NCBI GenBank assembly: GCA_963169235.1
Contig: CAUJCX010000039.1
Location: forward strand, 1 to 64,000
Direction of reading: 5' to 3'
Source of the DNA: Actinomycetota bacterium
GTDB lineage: Bacteria; Actinomycetota; Thermoleophilia; Miltoncostaeales; Miltoncostaeaceae
Length of the DNA stretch: 64,000 nt
Shown: positions 37,402 to 44,785 of the stretch, in pieces
Layout of the letters: every line of letters starts with the position of its first letter
How positions within the stretch are numbered: position 1 is the stretch's first letter
Translations under genes and position numbers: made by a program
Notes under the pieces: model-generated
What the model was told of the DNA's origin: nothing
What the model saw: only the letters and a program-made list of their open reading frames with translations
Database searches by the model: none

Positions 37402-38436
37402 ATGATCGCATTCGCGGTCGCCGCGGCGCTGACCGCGCCCATGCTCCCCGGCGGCGACGTGCCGGCCGCCACCCCCCTGCCGGGAGCGCCGGGCGTCCCA
37501 TCCGCGGAGGCGGGCTGGACCGTCCGCGGCGGCGCCGGGTTCGCGTGGCCCGGGGCGGGTGCCCCCGTGCGCCTGAACGACAACACCACGCTGGTGAGCC
37601 CGGACGTCGCGGTGCCCCCCGAGGCGCAGGCGCTGGGCGTGCGCATCGCGACGGGCGCGGCGTTCGCGGTGATCGTGGCGGAACCCGTGGACGGTTCGCC
37701 CCGCGTGGCGCTGGGCACCGTGGAGACGTCGGCGGCGCTCACCACCACCACGGTGCCCGTGTGGCGGGTGGCCGGACGGACCGTGCGCATCGTGATCGAC
37801 CCGGTCGGGGCGCTGGGGGAGGTCGTCACGGTGGCCGACGTCGGCCCGCTGTCCGCTCCGCTGCCGGGGTGGACGCCCACCGCGGGGCTGGTGGAGGCGG
37901 CCGGCCCGCGGGGCATCGTCGCCGTGCGCCGGGAGCCCGCCGCCGTGACGTCGCCCACGGCCGACGCCGGCCGCTACGCGCGCGCCGTGCTGGTGCGCGT
38001 GCGCGGCACGGGCACGCTGCGCGCGCGGGCTGGAGGCGGCTGGGTGGTGCGGCCGCTGGACCGGCGCTGGCGCGACGTCCGCGTCCCCGTCGGCCCCGCC
38101 CGGCGCCGCGCGCTCGCCCTGCAGGTGCGCATCGACCCCGACGGCGGGGTGGCGTTCGCCCGCCGTCTCGGCGTGATCGTGCGGCGTCCGGTCGTGCGCG
38201 CCGGGGTGCGGCGCCGCGGGCTGCGCGTGGTGGTGCGGGGCCGGGTGGTCGGGTGCCCCGCGCGGGTGGTGCGCGCCACCGCGGCGCGGGCGCACGCGTC
38301 CGCGCGCGTGGGACGCCGCGGGGGCTTCACGGTGAGGCTGGCCACCCGGCAGCGGCGCATCACGCTCGCCACCGTGGGCACGCCCACGTGCGAGCCCGGG
38401 CGGGCCCGCGTCACGGCGCCTCCCGTCAGGCGTTGA
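37402..38436 (+). CDS. Secreted Arg/Val-rich protein of unknown function
   Basis: A 344-residue protein with a short N-terminal hydrophobic signal (MIAFAVAAALTAPML). The next region (about residues 35-200) is beta-rich and lacks recognisable motifs. The C-terminal third is strongly basic, with repeated Arg/Val strands and two cysteines (VVGCPARV and TPTCEPG). This C-terminal style recurs in the exported proteins at 5084 and 24410. It overlaps the convergent SPOR-protein gene by 11 bases. Cell-surface attachment is plausible but not shown. Confidence 0.6.
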   Translation: MIAFAVAAALTAPMLPGGDVPAATPLPGAPGVPSAEAGWTVRGGAGFAWPGAGAPVRLNDNTTLVSPDVAVPPEAQALGVRIATGAAFAVIVAEPVDGSPRVALGTVETSAALTTTTVPVWRVAGRTVRIVIDPVGALGEVVTVADVGPLSAPLPGWTPTAGLVEAAGPRGIVAVRREPAAVTSPTADAGRYARAVLVRVRGTGTLRARAGGGWVVRPLDRRWRDVRVPVGPARRRALALQVRIDPDGGVAFARRLGVIVRRPVVRAGVRRRGLRVVVRGRVVGCPARVVRATAARAHASARVGRRGGFTVRLATRQRRITLATVGTPTCEPGRARVTAPPVRR

Positions 38437-39343
38437 TGTAGCGGGGGTACGCCTTCGGGTAATGCGACTTCAGCTCGGCCACCCGGGCGATGACGGCGTT
38501 GCGCGACTGGTACCGGCCCACGTACACCACGAAGTAGCCGGGACGCAGCCCGCTGTGGTCGCTCGACTTGAGGATGCCCGGCGAGTAGCCCTGCGCCTCG
38601 GCCTTGTCGCGGGTGTTCGTGGCGGAGCCCGCGTCGGTGGTGGACGCGATGATCACGGTCCACGCGGACGTACCGCTGGGCCAGTCGGACGCGACGTCGG
38701 TGACCGTGGGGAACGTCTCGGTGGACGGGTCCGAGAACGTCGTCTCGGTGGACGGATCGGTGAACGTGGTCTCGGTGGACGGATCGGGCGCCGTGGGCGT
38801 CGAGAACGTGGTGTCGTCGGTCGGGAACGTGGTGGGGTCGGTGACCGGGGAGGTCGGGAACGTCGCCACCGTCAGGGGCCCCGTCACGGTCTCGGTGCCG
38901 ATGGCCGTGGGAATCTGACCCGTGGTGTCAGGGGTGAGGCCGCCCGTGGTGGCCGGGGTGGTGGCGACGGTGGGGAACGGCACCGTGGACCCCGTGGACG
39001 CCCCCGTGCTGCCACCGCGCGGTCCCGCGCCGTCGTCGCGCGTCAGCCCCCACCACACCGCACCCGCGGCGACGGCCGACGCCAACAGGGCCAGCGCGAT
39101 CCACAAGCCCGCCGACCGGCCGCGCGGACGCAGCCGCGGTGCCCGCGGCGTGGGCGCCCCGCACACCAGGCAGTACGGCTGGTCGGGCTCGAGCGGCGAA
39201 TGGCATTCGTCGCACTCCGGGGCCACCTCGGGGCCGTGCCCCTCCGCGGCCTCCGCGGCGGCCTCCACCGGGTCGGCGCGGTGAGGCACGTCGTCGCCGG
39301 GGCGCGTGCCCTCGGGCGGGGTGGAGGTGCCGTCGTCGCTCAC
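38426..39343 (-). CDS. Membrane protein with zinc ribbon, TM segment and SPOR-like domain
   Basis: A 305-residue protein in four parts: a cytosolic acidic N-terminus with a zinc ribbon (CDECHSPLEPDQPYCLVCG, about residues 44-62), one membrane segment (about 80-100), a long Thr/Pro-rich extracellular linker and a C-terminal domain (about 230-305) with the SPOR-like pattern WTVIIAST, EAQGYSPGILKS and YFVVYVGRYQSRNAV. SPOR domains bind denuded glycan at division sites. The linker carries three copies of a nine-residue repeat. Its GTG start overlaps the stop of the upstream zinc-ribbon gene, so the two are translated together. The protein could link a cytosolic signal to cell-wall synthesis. Confidence 0.68.
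   Translation of the reverse strand: MSDDGTSTPPEGTRPGDDVPHRADPVEAAAEAAEGHGPEVAPECDECHSPLEPDQPYCLVCGAPTPRAPRLRPRGRSAGLWIALALLASAVAAGAVWWGLTRDDGAGPRGGSTGASTGSTVPFPTVATTPATTGGLTPDTTGQIPTAIGTETVTGPLTVATFPTSPVTDPTTFPTDDTTFSTPTAPDPSTETTFTDPSTETTFSDPSTETFPTVTDVASDWPSGTSAWTVIIASTTDAGSATNTRDKAEAQGYSPGILKSSDHSGLRPGYFVVYVGRYQSRNAVIARVAELKSHYPKAYPRYINA
38715..38795 (-). repeat. Triplicated 27-base repeat in the SPOR-protein linker
   Basis: Three tandem near-identical 27-base units start at 38715, 38742 and 38769. On the minus strand they encode the nine-residue unit DPSTETTFT/S in the Thr-rich extracellular linker. Such units can expand or contract by slippage and tune the length of a surface tether. 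Confidence 0.8.
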
Positions 39344-40029
39344 GTGGTGGGCGAACCGGTGGGGAGGACGGCCGTCTCGCCGGGCGCGGGGCCCGCGCCG
39401 CCCGCGGGCGGGGACGGCGCCAGACGGGTGCCGCACTGCATGCAGAAGCGGGCGTCGGCGTAGAACGGGGCGCGGCACGACAGGCACGCGCCGCACTCGG
39501 ACGGGCCCGCGGGCACCGGCCGGCGGCGCGCGCTGCGCGCGGCCGCGATGTCGGCCAGCTGCAGGTCGATCTCGCGGATGGCGTCGTCGATCTCGGCCAC
39601 CCGCCGCGCGCGCTCCTTGACGGCCGGGAACTGCACCTGATCGCGCTGGTACAGGTCGTACACCAGGCCACCGAGGTGGAACAGGGTGTCCTCGCGCCGG
39701 TCGATCAACTCGGCCCGGTTGCGCCGCAGGTGCGGACCGTGCGGCAGGTCCTCCTCGGGCACCGTCACCACGTCGTCCGGGTGGTCGGCGGGGGGGACCG
39801 ACGGGATCATCTCGGTCGGCTGATCGGGCGACGGCGCGCCCTCGTCCCCGCCGTCACGGCGCCGGAAGAAGCCGCGGGTGCGGCGCCTGCGCACCTCGTG
39901 GACCGGGTCGGGCGCCTCGTCCGCCACGGCCTCGCCTTCGGCGGCGGGAATGTCGATGGCGTCGCCGGGGTCGTCCCGGCCGGCGTCGCCGCGCGGGCCC
40001 GATGCGGAGGTCTCGTTCACTCGGGGCAT
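39340..40029 (-). CDS. Zinc-ribbon and coiled-coil cytosolic protein
   Basis: A 229-residue soluble protein. The first 95 residues are acidic and low-complexity with a basic patch (RRRRTRGFFRRR). Residues about 100-165 form a helical, possibly coiled-coil stretch with heptad-like leucines (LGGLVYDLYQRDQVQFPAVK to IDDAIREIDLQLADI). A zinc ribbon follows near residue 175-200 (CLSCRAPF to FCMQCG). No family is recognised. It overlaps the SPOR-domain gene by four bases, which suggests interaction. It is divergent from the XRE gene. Confidence 0.65.
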   Translation of the reverse strand: MPRVNETSASGPRGDAGRDDPGDAIDIPAAEGEAVADEAPDPVHEVRRRRTRGFFRRRDGGDEGAPSPDQPTEMIPSVPPADHPDDVVTVPEEDLPHGPHLRRNRAELIDRREDTLFHLGGLVYDLYQRDQVQFPAVKERARRVAEIDDAIREIDLQLADIAAARSARRRPVPAGPSECGACLSCRAPFYADARFCMQCGTRLAPSPPAGGAGPAPGETAVLPTGSPTT

Positions 40030-40086
40030 CCTAGACCACCCGTCGGCGCGTCCCCCCGGCCGCGGGAGGAAGCCCGCCCGCTCGGA

Positions 40087-40108
40087 TAAACTTGTGACGC
40101 GATGTCAC
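40087..40108 (+). promoter_or_regulatory. -10 element and start-codon operator of the XRE gene
   Basis: TAAACT at 40087-40092 lies nine bases before the ATG at 40102, so transcription would begin at or beside the start codon (leaderless message). The inverted repeat GTGAC (40094-40098) / GTCAC (40104-40108) spans the start codon. It is a candidate autoregulatory site for the encoded helix-turn-helix protein. Confidence 0.55.
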
Positions 40109-40494
40109 TTCCCTGGTCCACGCGCCCGTTCGGCGAGGCGCTGCGCGACGCGCTGGAGGCTCAGGGCATGAGCTTCCGTGACCTCGAGAGCCGCAGCCTG
40201 GTGCCGGTGGGCAACCTCCACGACCACGTCAGCGGCAAGCGGGGCGTGCCCGGCGACGACCTGCTGCGCCGCATCGCCGACGGCGTCCACGTGGAGCCCT
40301 CGTACTTCCGCGAGTGGCGGCACCGACGGCTGGTCGAGGCCCTCGAGGCGCACCCCGACGTCGAGCTGCGCCTGTGGCGGCGGCTCGAGCGCGGCGGCTT
40401 CGCCACCGTGCTGGGTGCGCGGGTCGACAGCACGCCCGCCGAGGGTGCGGTCAGGCCGGCTTCGGACCCGTCGCCTTCGCCCGGCGGTCGCTGA
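40102..40494 (+). CDS. XRE-family helix-turn-helix regulator
   Basis: A 130-residue DNA-binding protein. Residues about 10-65 match the XRE/Cro fold (FGEALRDALEAQGMSFRDLE, then NLHDHVSGKRGVPGDDLLRRIADGVHV). A charged region and a Pro/Ser tail follow. The ATG lies nine bases after a -10-like TAAACT, suggesting a leaderless transcript. An inverted repeat covers the start codon. The last 44 bases overlap the convergent 40774 gene on the other strand, so the two messages are antisense to each other at their ends. Confidence 0.75.
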   Translation: MSLPWSTRPFGEALRDALEAQGMSFRDLESRSLVPVGNLHDHVSGKRGVPGDDLLRRIADGVHVEPSYFREWRHRRLVEALEAHPDVELRLWRRLERGGFATVLGARVDSTPAEGAVRPASDPSPSPGGR

Positions 40495-40774
40495 TCATCT
40501 CGCGCCGGCCGGCGCGCATGAACTGCACGTCGACCGTGTCGCCCTTCAGGTCGCCGTACACGCCGATGCCGATGAACAGCATCACCTGACGCCAGAAGCC
40601 CACCGCGGGCCGGGCCCGCAGCGGCTCGTCGAAGTGGATCCGCCGGCCGTCCAGGTGAAGGCCGTGCCCCTCGGTCAGCTCCCGGCCGTTGACGAACACC
40701 GTCACCGGCCCCTCGGACCCCTCGGGCAGGTCCATCCACCACACCTCGGTGGCGGCCCGCTCGACATCGTTCAT
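40451..40774 (-). CDS. Small protein coupled to the GGDEF/HD gene
   Basis: A 107-residue protein starting in an ATGA overlap with the stop of the diguanylate cyclase gene, so it is probably cotranslated. It begins with an acidic region (EVWWMDLPEGSEGPVTVFVNGREL) that resembles a beta fold. The hydrophobic VGFWRQVMLFIGIGVYG stretch near residue 65 could be a short membrane or interface segment. A charged tail ends the protein. I do not recognise a family. The coupling suggests a partner or effector of the upstream signalling protein. Confidence 0.6.
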   Translation of the reverse strand: MNDVERAATEVWWMDLPEGSEGPVTVFVNGRELTEGHGLHLDGRRIHFDEPLRARPAVGFWRQVMLFIGIGVYGDLKGDTVDVQFMRAGRREMISDRRAKATGPKPA

Positions 40775-43071
40775 GTTCCTCCCTTGCGCGTGCCCATCGT
40801 CGCCGTCAGCTCGGCCGTCAACGCGGCCACGACGGCGGCGTCGATGCGCTCCCCGCCCATCTCGTGCAGCGTGCGTAGCGCAGCCGCGAACGGTAGCGGT
40901 GCGCGCCGCCCGTCGCCGTGCAGTAAGCCATCCCACACGTCGGCGGCGGCCAGCACGTGCGTGCCTTCGTACGCGAGGTCGCTGGTGCTGTCGGGGCGGC
41001 GCGGCGGATCGAGGTGGCCGCCCACCCAGCGCGCCTGCAGCGGGGTCAGCACGTCGGCCAGCAGCTGCGCGCCCAGCGCGGCGTGGTCGGCGCCGGCGGC
41101 ACCGGCGGCCTCGACGGGCCTGCCCACGCGCCCCACGTCGTGCAGCAGCGCGGCGTCCCGCATCAGATCGACGTCACGGCGCTCCCAGCCCAGGCCGCGC
41201 GCGAGGTCGGTGGCCACGTCGGCCACCCGATGCGCGTGGTCCATGGTGTCGGCATGGCGCGCGTCGACGGCGCGCGCGAGGGCGTGCAGGGCCTCGAGGG
41301 CGCGGGCCTGCTCGAACCGCGCCGCCCGGGACGACGTCCCCGTGCGGGTCGCCTCCACGTCGTACGCCACCGTCCGGTCGCGGCCCTGAGCCTTCGCGGC
41401 CAACAGCGCCTGGTCGGCCTTCGCCAGCAGATCGTGGGGGTCGTCGGCGACGTCGAGGTCGCAGGTGCCCGCCGACAGCGTCACCACCCCCACGCCGTCG
41501 AACGGGGCGCCGCGGATCGCCTCGCGGGCGCGCTCCCCGGCGGCCGTGGCGCCGTGCCGGTCGGTGCCGGGCAGGATCCAGGCGAACTCCTCGCCGCCCG
41601 TGCGCGCCAGCATCTCGCCGTCGCGCACCAGCTCGCGCAGGCGGCGGGCGACGTCGCCCAGCACGCGGTCCCCCACGGGGTGCCCGAACGTGTCGTTCAC
41701 GGCCTTGAAGTGGTCGACGTCCATCACCACCAGCCCCAGATGGCGGCCGGCGTCGCGCGCCCGCATGGTCTCCTCGGCGAGGCGCTGCTGGAACGCGCCG
41801 TGGTTGGGCAGGAGCGTCAGGGGATCGGTGCTGGCCCGCTCGGCGAGCACGTGCCGCGCCTCGGCGTTCTCGATCGCGACCCCGGCCAGGCGGGCGAACG
41901 GCATCAGCCGCTCCTCGCAGCCTTCGGGCAGTTGCTCGGGCGCCCCGGCGACCACCACGATCACGCCCCACGGACGCCCGTCCACCACCACGGGCGCGGC
42001 GATGCTGGTGCGCACGCCCGCGTCGCGGAACGGCTTGGGCATCAGCTCGGGCACCTCGTTGTAGTCGGCCACGCGGGCCGGCTCCCCGGTGCTCATCGCG
42101 CGGCCGCGCACCGAGTCGGGGTGCACCGCGCCGCGGGGATCGTCGGCCGACGCGGGGGCCACCAGGGCCAGCAGCTTGGGCGACCCGGTCTGGGCGACGG
42201 TCGTCGCGCGGTCGTTGTCGATCTGGTCGAGCCACCCCGCGTCGGCGCCCAGGAGTCCGCGCACCTCCTCCGCGATGGTCTCGAACACGTGCGTGACGTC
42301 GTCCGACTCGGCGGCGGCCGTGGCCACGCGGCGCAGGGCCGACTGCTCGGCGGCGGTCTCGGCGAAACCCCGCACCAGGTGGGCCTGTGCGCGCCCGAAC
42401 AGGCGGTACACGAGCACGGCGCCCACGAGCAGCGCGGTCAACAGGGCCGCCATCCACATCACCAGCGTGCGGATGCGGGCGTTCTGGTCGGCCAGACTGG
42501 CCGCGGCGCGCTGCTGCCCGGCGGTCGTCCAGTCGCGCAGCGCGGCGAAGAACCGCACCACCGTGGCGTCGCGCAGGCGGGTGCTGTCGGGCAGGGGGAC
42601 GTCGCGACCCTGCCCCTTGATGATGAAGTCGCGGGCGCCCTTGATGGCCACGTCGAACTCGGCCATGGTGCGGCGGGCCGCGGCCGCCTGCGGCGACCCG
42701 GGATCAATGCGGCGCTCCTCGTCGGCCTCGCGCGACACCGACACGGCCAGCGTCTGCATGCGGCCCACGATGGCCCACGGGATCGACTTCTCGCCGGCGG
42801 CCTGGCGACGCAGGAACTCCTCCAGCACGAAGTGCGCCTGCTCGCGCATGTCGATGAGGCGGGTGGCGATGGCGGCGTCGCGGTCGTACCGCTCGCGGGC
42901 CTTGTTCATGCTGAACAGGGTGACGGCGGTGGCGAGCGCCAGGGCGACCACCACGACGACGAGCAGCACCAGCTGCGCCACGCGCAGGCGGGCGACGTCC
43001 TCGAGGTTCTTCCGTACGCCGTGCGTCGGGGTCTGCTGCACGTGGGGGTCTATGACCTTCTCCGCTGCCAT
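40771..43071 (-). CDS. Membrane GAF-GGDEF-HD signalling protein (c-di-GMP)
   Basis: A 766-residue sensor. Membrane segment 1 is near residues 31-54; an extracytoplasmic helical region follows to about 195; segment 2 is near 200-223. A GAF domain spans about 245-410. The GGDEF domain (about 425-580) keeps the active-site RTGGEEF, so cyclic di-GMP synthesis is likely. The C-terminal HD domain (about 600-740) has the HD pair in LLHDVGRVG and resembles HD-GYP phosphodiesterases (HVLAAADVWDGLL), but the GYP segment is not conserved. The ATG at 43071 was chosen because upstream residues are not conserved-looking. Synthesis and breakdown may thus be coupled or one domain degenerate. Confidence 0.85.
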   Translation of the reverse strand: MAAEKVIDPHVQQTPTHGVRKNLEDVARLRVAQLVLLVVVVVALALATAVTLFSMNKARERYDRDAAIATRLIDMREQAHFVLEEFLRRQAAGEKSIPWAIVGRMQTLAVSVSREADEERRIDPGSPQAAAARRTMAEFDVAIKGARDFIIKGQGRDVPLPDSTRLRDATVVRFFAALRDWTTAGQQRAAASLADQNARIRTLVMWMAALLTALLVGAVLVYRLFGRAQAHLVRGFAETAAEQSALRRVATAAAESDDVTHVFETIAEEVRGLLGADAGWLDQIDNDRATTVAQTGSPKLLALVAPASADDPRGAVHPDSVRGRAMSTGEPARVADYNEVPELMPKPFRDAGVRTSIAAPVVVDGRPWGVIVVVAGAPEQLPEGCEERLMPFARLAGVAIENAEARHVLAERASTDPLTLLPNHGAFQQRLAEETMRARDAGRHLGLVVMDVDHFKAVNDTFGHPVGDRVLGDVARRLRELVRDGEMLARTGGEEFAWILPGTDRHGATAAGERAREAIRGAPFDGVGVVTLSAGTCDLDVADDPHDLLAKADQALLAAKAQGRDRTVAYDVEATRTGTSSRAARFEQARALEALHALARAVDARHADTMDHAHRVADVATDLARGLGWERRDVDLMRDAALLHDVGRVGRPVEAAGAAGADHAALGAQLLADVLTPLQARWVGGHLDPPRRPDSTSDLAYEGTHVLAAADVWDGLLHGDGRRAPLPFAAALRTLHEMGGERIDAAVVAALTAELTATMGTRKGGT

Positions 43072-43170
43072 GAGCTGCGACGCGCGTGCGACGCCAGAGG
43101 AGCTCGTGAGGCTTGGTAGCTTATCGCGTTTTGCGGCGGCGACGATGGGCGGCCTTGTACGGTCTGTGAC

Positions 43171-43416
43171 ATGCCTCCCGCACCACTTCGTGCCAAGCGC
43201 CACGCGGCGGTTCTGGAACGCTGGCCCGTGCTCAACGAGGTGTGGGCGCAGCGCGTCGAGAGCGCCCGCCCGCGGGTGGAGTCGCGTGAGATCGGCCCGG
43301 GATCGCCCGGCGGCATCTCGCTGCTTCAGGCCATCAACCGCGCGTCCGGGCTACCCGAGGAACACGGCGGGGACGCCGTACGGCGGGCGAAGGCCGGGGG
43401 AGACCCACCCGGCTGA
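43171..43416 (+). CDS. Small protein of unknown function, divergent from the GGDEF gene
   Basis: An 81-residue frame with an ATG and high-GC codon use like its neighbours. The sequence is basic at the start and contains an AVLERWPVLNEVWAQRVE helix and an ISLLQAINRASGLPEEHGG segment. No family is recognised. It lies in a divergent slot opposite the GGDEF gene with 99 bases between starts, and converges with the ROK gene. It may be real, but there is no independent support. Confidence 0.4.
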   Translation: MPPAPLRAKRHAAVLERWPVLNEVWAQRVESARPRVESREIGPGSPGGISLLQAINRASGLPEEHGGDAVRRAKAGGDPPG

Positions 43417-43425
43417 CGGACGGGC

Positions 43426-44625
43426 TCAGGCCGCGAACGGCAGCGCCGGCGCCTCGCGCAGCGCCAACCCGACGGCACCCAGCACCTCGGCCCTCACGCC
43501 GAGCGCTCCGGGCACGATCACGACGCCCTCGGCGGGGCGGTGCATGGCGCAGCGGTCGAGCGCCTCGCGCACGGGGTTCTCGAGCGCCTGCCACGCGGGC
43601 GTGATGTCGCCACCCACCACGATCAGGCTGGGGTTGAGCAGGTTCACCGTGGCGCCCAGGGCCTGGCCCACCAGGGCGCCGACGTCGCGCAACGCACGCC
43701 GCGCGACGGGGTCGTCGTGCTCGGCGCGCTCCACCAGGTCGGCCAGGGGCGAGCGCCGGCTCGTGCGCGACGGCTCTCCGGCCATGACGCCCTGGGCCAT
43801 GCGCTCGAGGCAGCCCCGGTTGCCGCACTTGCACAGCGGGCCATCCGGGGACAGGCTGGTGTGTCCGACCTCGCCCGCGGTGCCGTGGAAACCGCGGTGG
43901 AGCCGGCCGCCGATGATGAGGCCCGACCCCACGCCGTGCGCGAGCTTGACGTACAGCATGGTCTCGTGGCCGGGATGGTCGCCCCACAGGCGCTCCGCGA
44001 CGGCGCACAGGTTGGCGTCGTTCTCGGCGCGGATCGCGAACCCCAGCCGGTCGCTGAGGACGCCGCCCACGTCGATGCCCGCCAGCGCGGGGATGCACGA
44101 CTCCACCCCCAGAAGGCCGGTCTCGCGGTCGACCGGGGCCGGCACGGCGGCCGCCGCTCCCACCAGGTGGCCGGCCCCCACCGCCGCCTCCGCGAGCGCC
44201 TGCTGCACCAGTGCGACGGTGGCGTCGATGATGGCGGGGGCGTCGTCGGGGTCGGGCGACGGTGCGTCGAGCTCGGCGCGCACGGTTCCGGCCAGGTCGC
44301 TCACCAGCACGCGCAGCCGCGCATAGCCGATGTCGACGCCCAGGGCCGCCCCTGCAGACGGGTTGAGGCACAGCGTCACACCTGGACGCCCCGTTCCTCC
44401 GAGGCTTGGACGATTCGCGGCGCCCTCGCTGACGATGTCGTCGTCGATGAGCTCGGCGACCACCGTGGACACGGTGGAGCGCGACAGCCCGGTGGCGCGG
44501 GCGAGCTCGGCGCGGCTGAGTAGCTGCGCTCCCCGCAGGGCGTCGATGATGCGGCCGCGATTGCGGTGACGCAGCGACGCGAGCGAACCCGGGGGGCGGG
44601 GGCGACGAGGGCGAGAGGAGGCCAC
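43426..44625 (-). CDS. ROK-family transcriptional repressor (XylR-like)
   Basis: A 399-residue ROK regulator. An N-terminal winged helix-turn-helix (about residues 12-70, LSRAELARATGLSRSTVSTVVAEL) precedes the sugar-kinase-like domain. That domain shows GVDIGYARLRVLVSD and the ROK zinc motif region GTAGEVGHTSLSPDGPLCKCGNRGCLE. Some kinase residues may be lost; the protein is likely a sensor. The start is a GTG at 44625; a TTG at 44661 is possible but lies upstream of a minus-strand -10-like GATTAT. It is divergent from the sugar importer at 44786 with two inverted repeats between, so it probably represses it in the absence of the sugar. Confidence 0.88.
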   Translation of the reverse strand: MASSRPRRPRPPGSLASLRHRNRGRIIDALRGAQLLSRAELARATGLSRSTVSTVVAELIDDDIVSEGAANRPSLGGTGRPGVTLCLNPSAGAALGVDIGYARLRVLVSDLAGTVRAELDAPSPDPDDAPAIIDATVALVQQALAEAAVGAGHLVGAAAAVPAPVDRETGLLGVESCIPALAGIDVGGVLSDRLGFAIRAENDANLCAVAERLWGDHPGHETMLYVKLAHGVGSGLIIGGRLHRGFHGTAGEVGHTSLSPDGPLCKCGNRGCLERMAQGVMAGEPSRTSRRSPLADLVERAEHDDPVARRALRDVGALVGQALGATVNLLNPSLIVVGGDITPAWQALENPVREALDRCAMHRPAEGVVIVPGALGVRAEVLGAVGLALREAPALPFAA

Positions 44626-44666
44626 GAGCGGACCATAATCAACGAAGCTCGCACGAAGCAAGCCCT

Positions 44667-44721
44667 CAAACAGCTCTGTTTGGTCGAGGTGTTGACAAAC
44701 GTGTCATTCCGCACGTAGTGT
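44667..44721 (+). promoter_or_regulatory. Promoter and two inverted repeats of the xylose-type importer
   Basis: TTGACA (44692-44697) and TAGTGT (44716-44721) with an 18-base spacer form the importer promoter. Upstream is a perfect palindrome, CAAACAG-CT-CTGTTTG (44667-44682), that fits a ROK-repressor operator. A second repeat, TGACA-AACG-TGTCA (44693-44706), overlaps the -35. They sit between divergent ROK and importer genes. Confidence 0.65.
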
Positions 44722-44785
44722 CGTCCCCGCGGGACCCACCAATGCGTCCCGGGCGTGCCAGGCACACACACAGGGGGAGACCAGC

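Noticed and set aside
43072-43170. FliA (sigma-28) type promoter before the GGDEF gene
   Set aside because: A GCGATAAG element is present on the minus strand, but no TAAA-type partner lies at the required distance.
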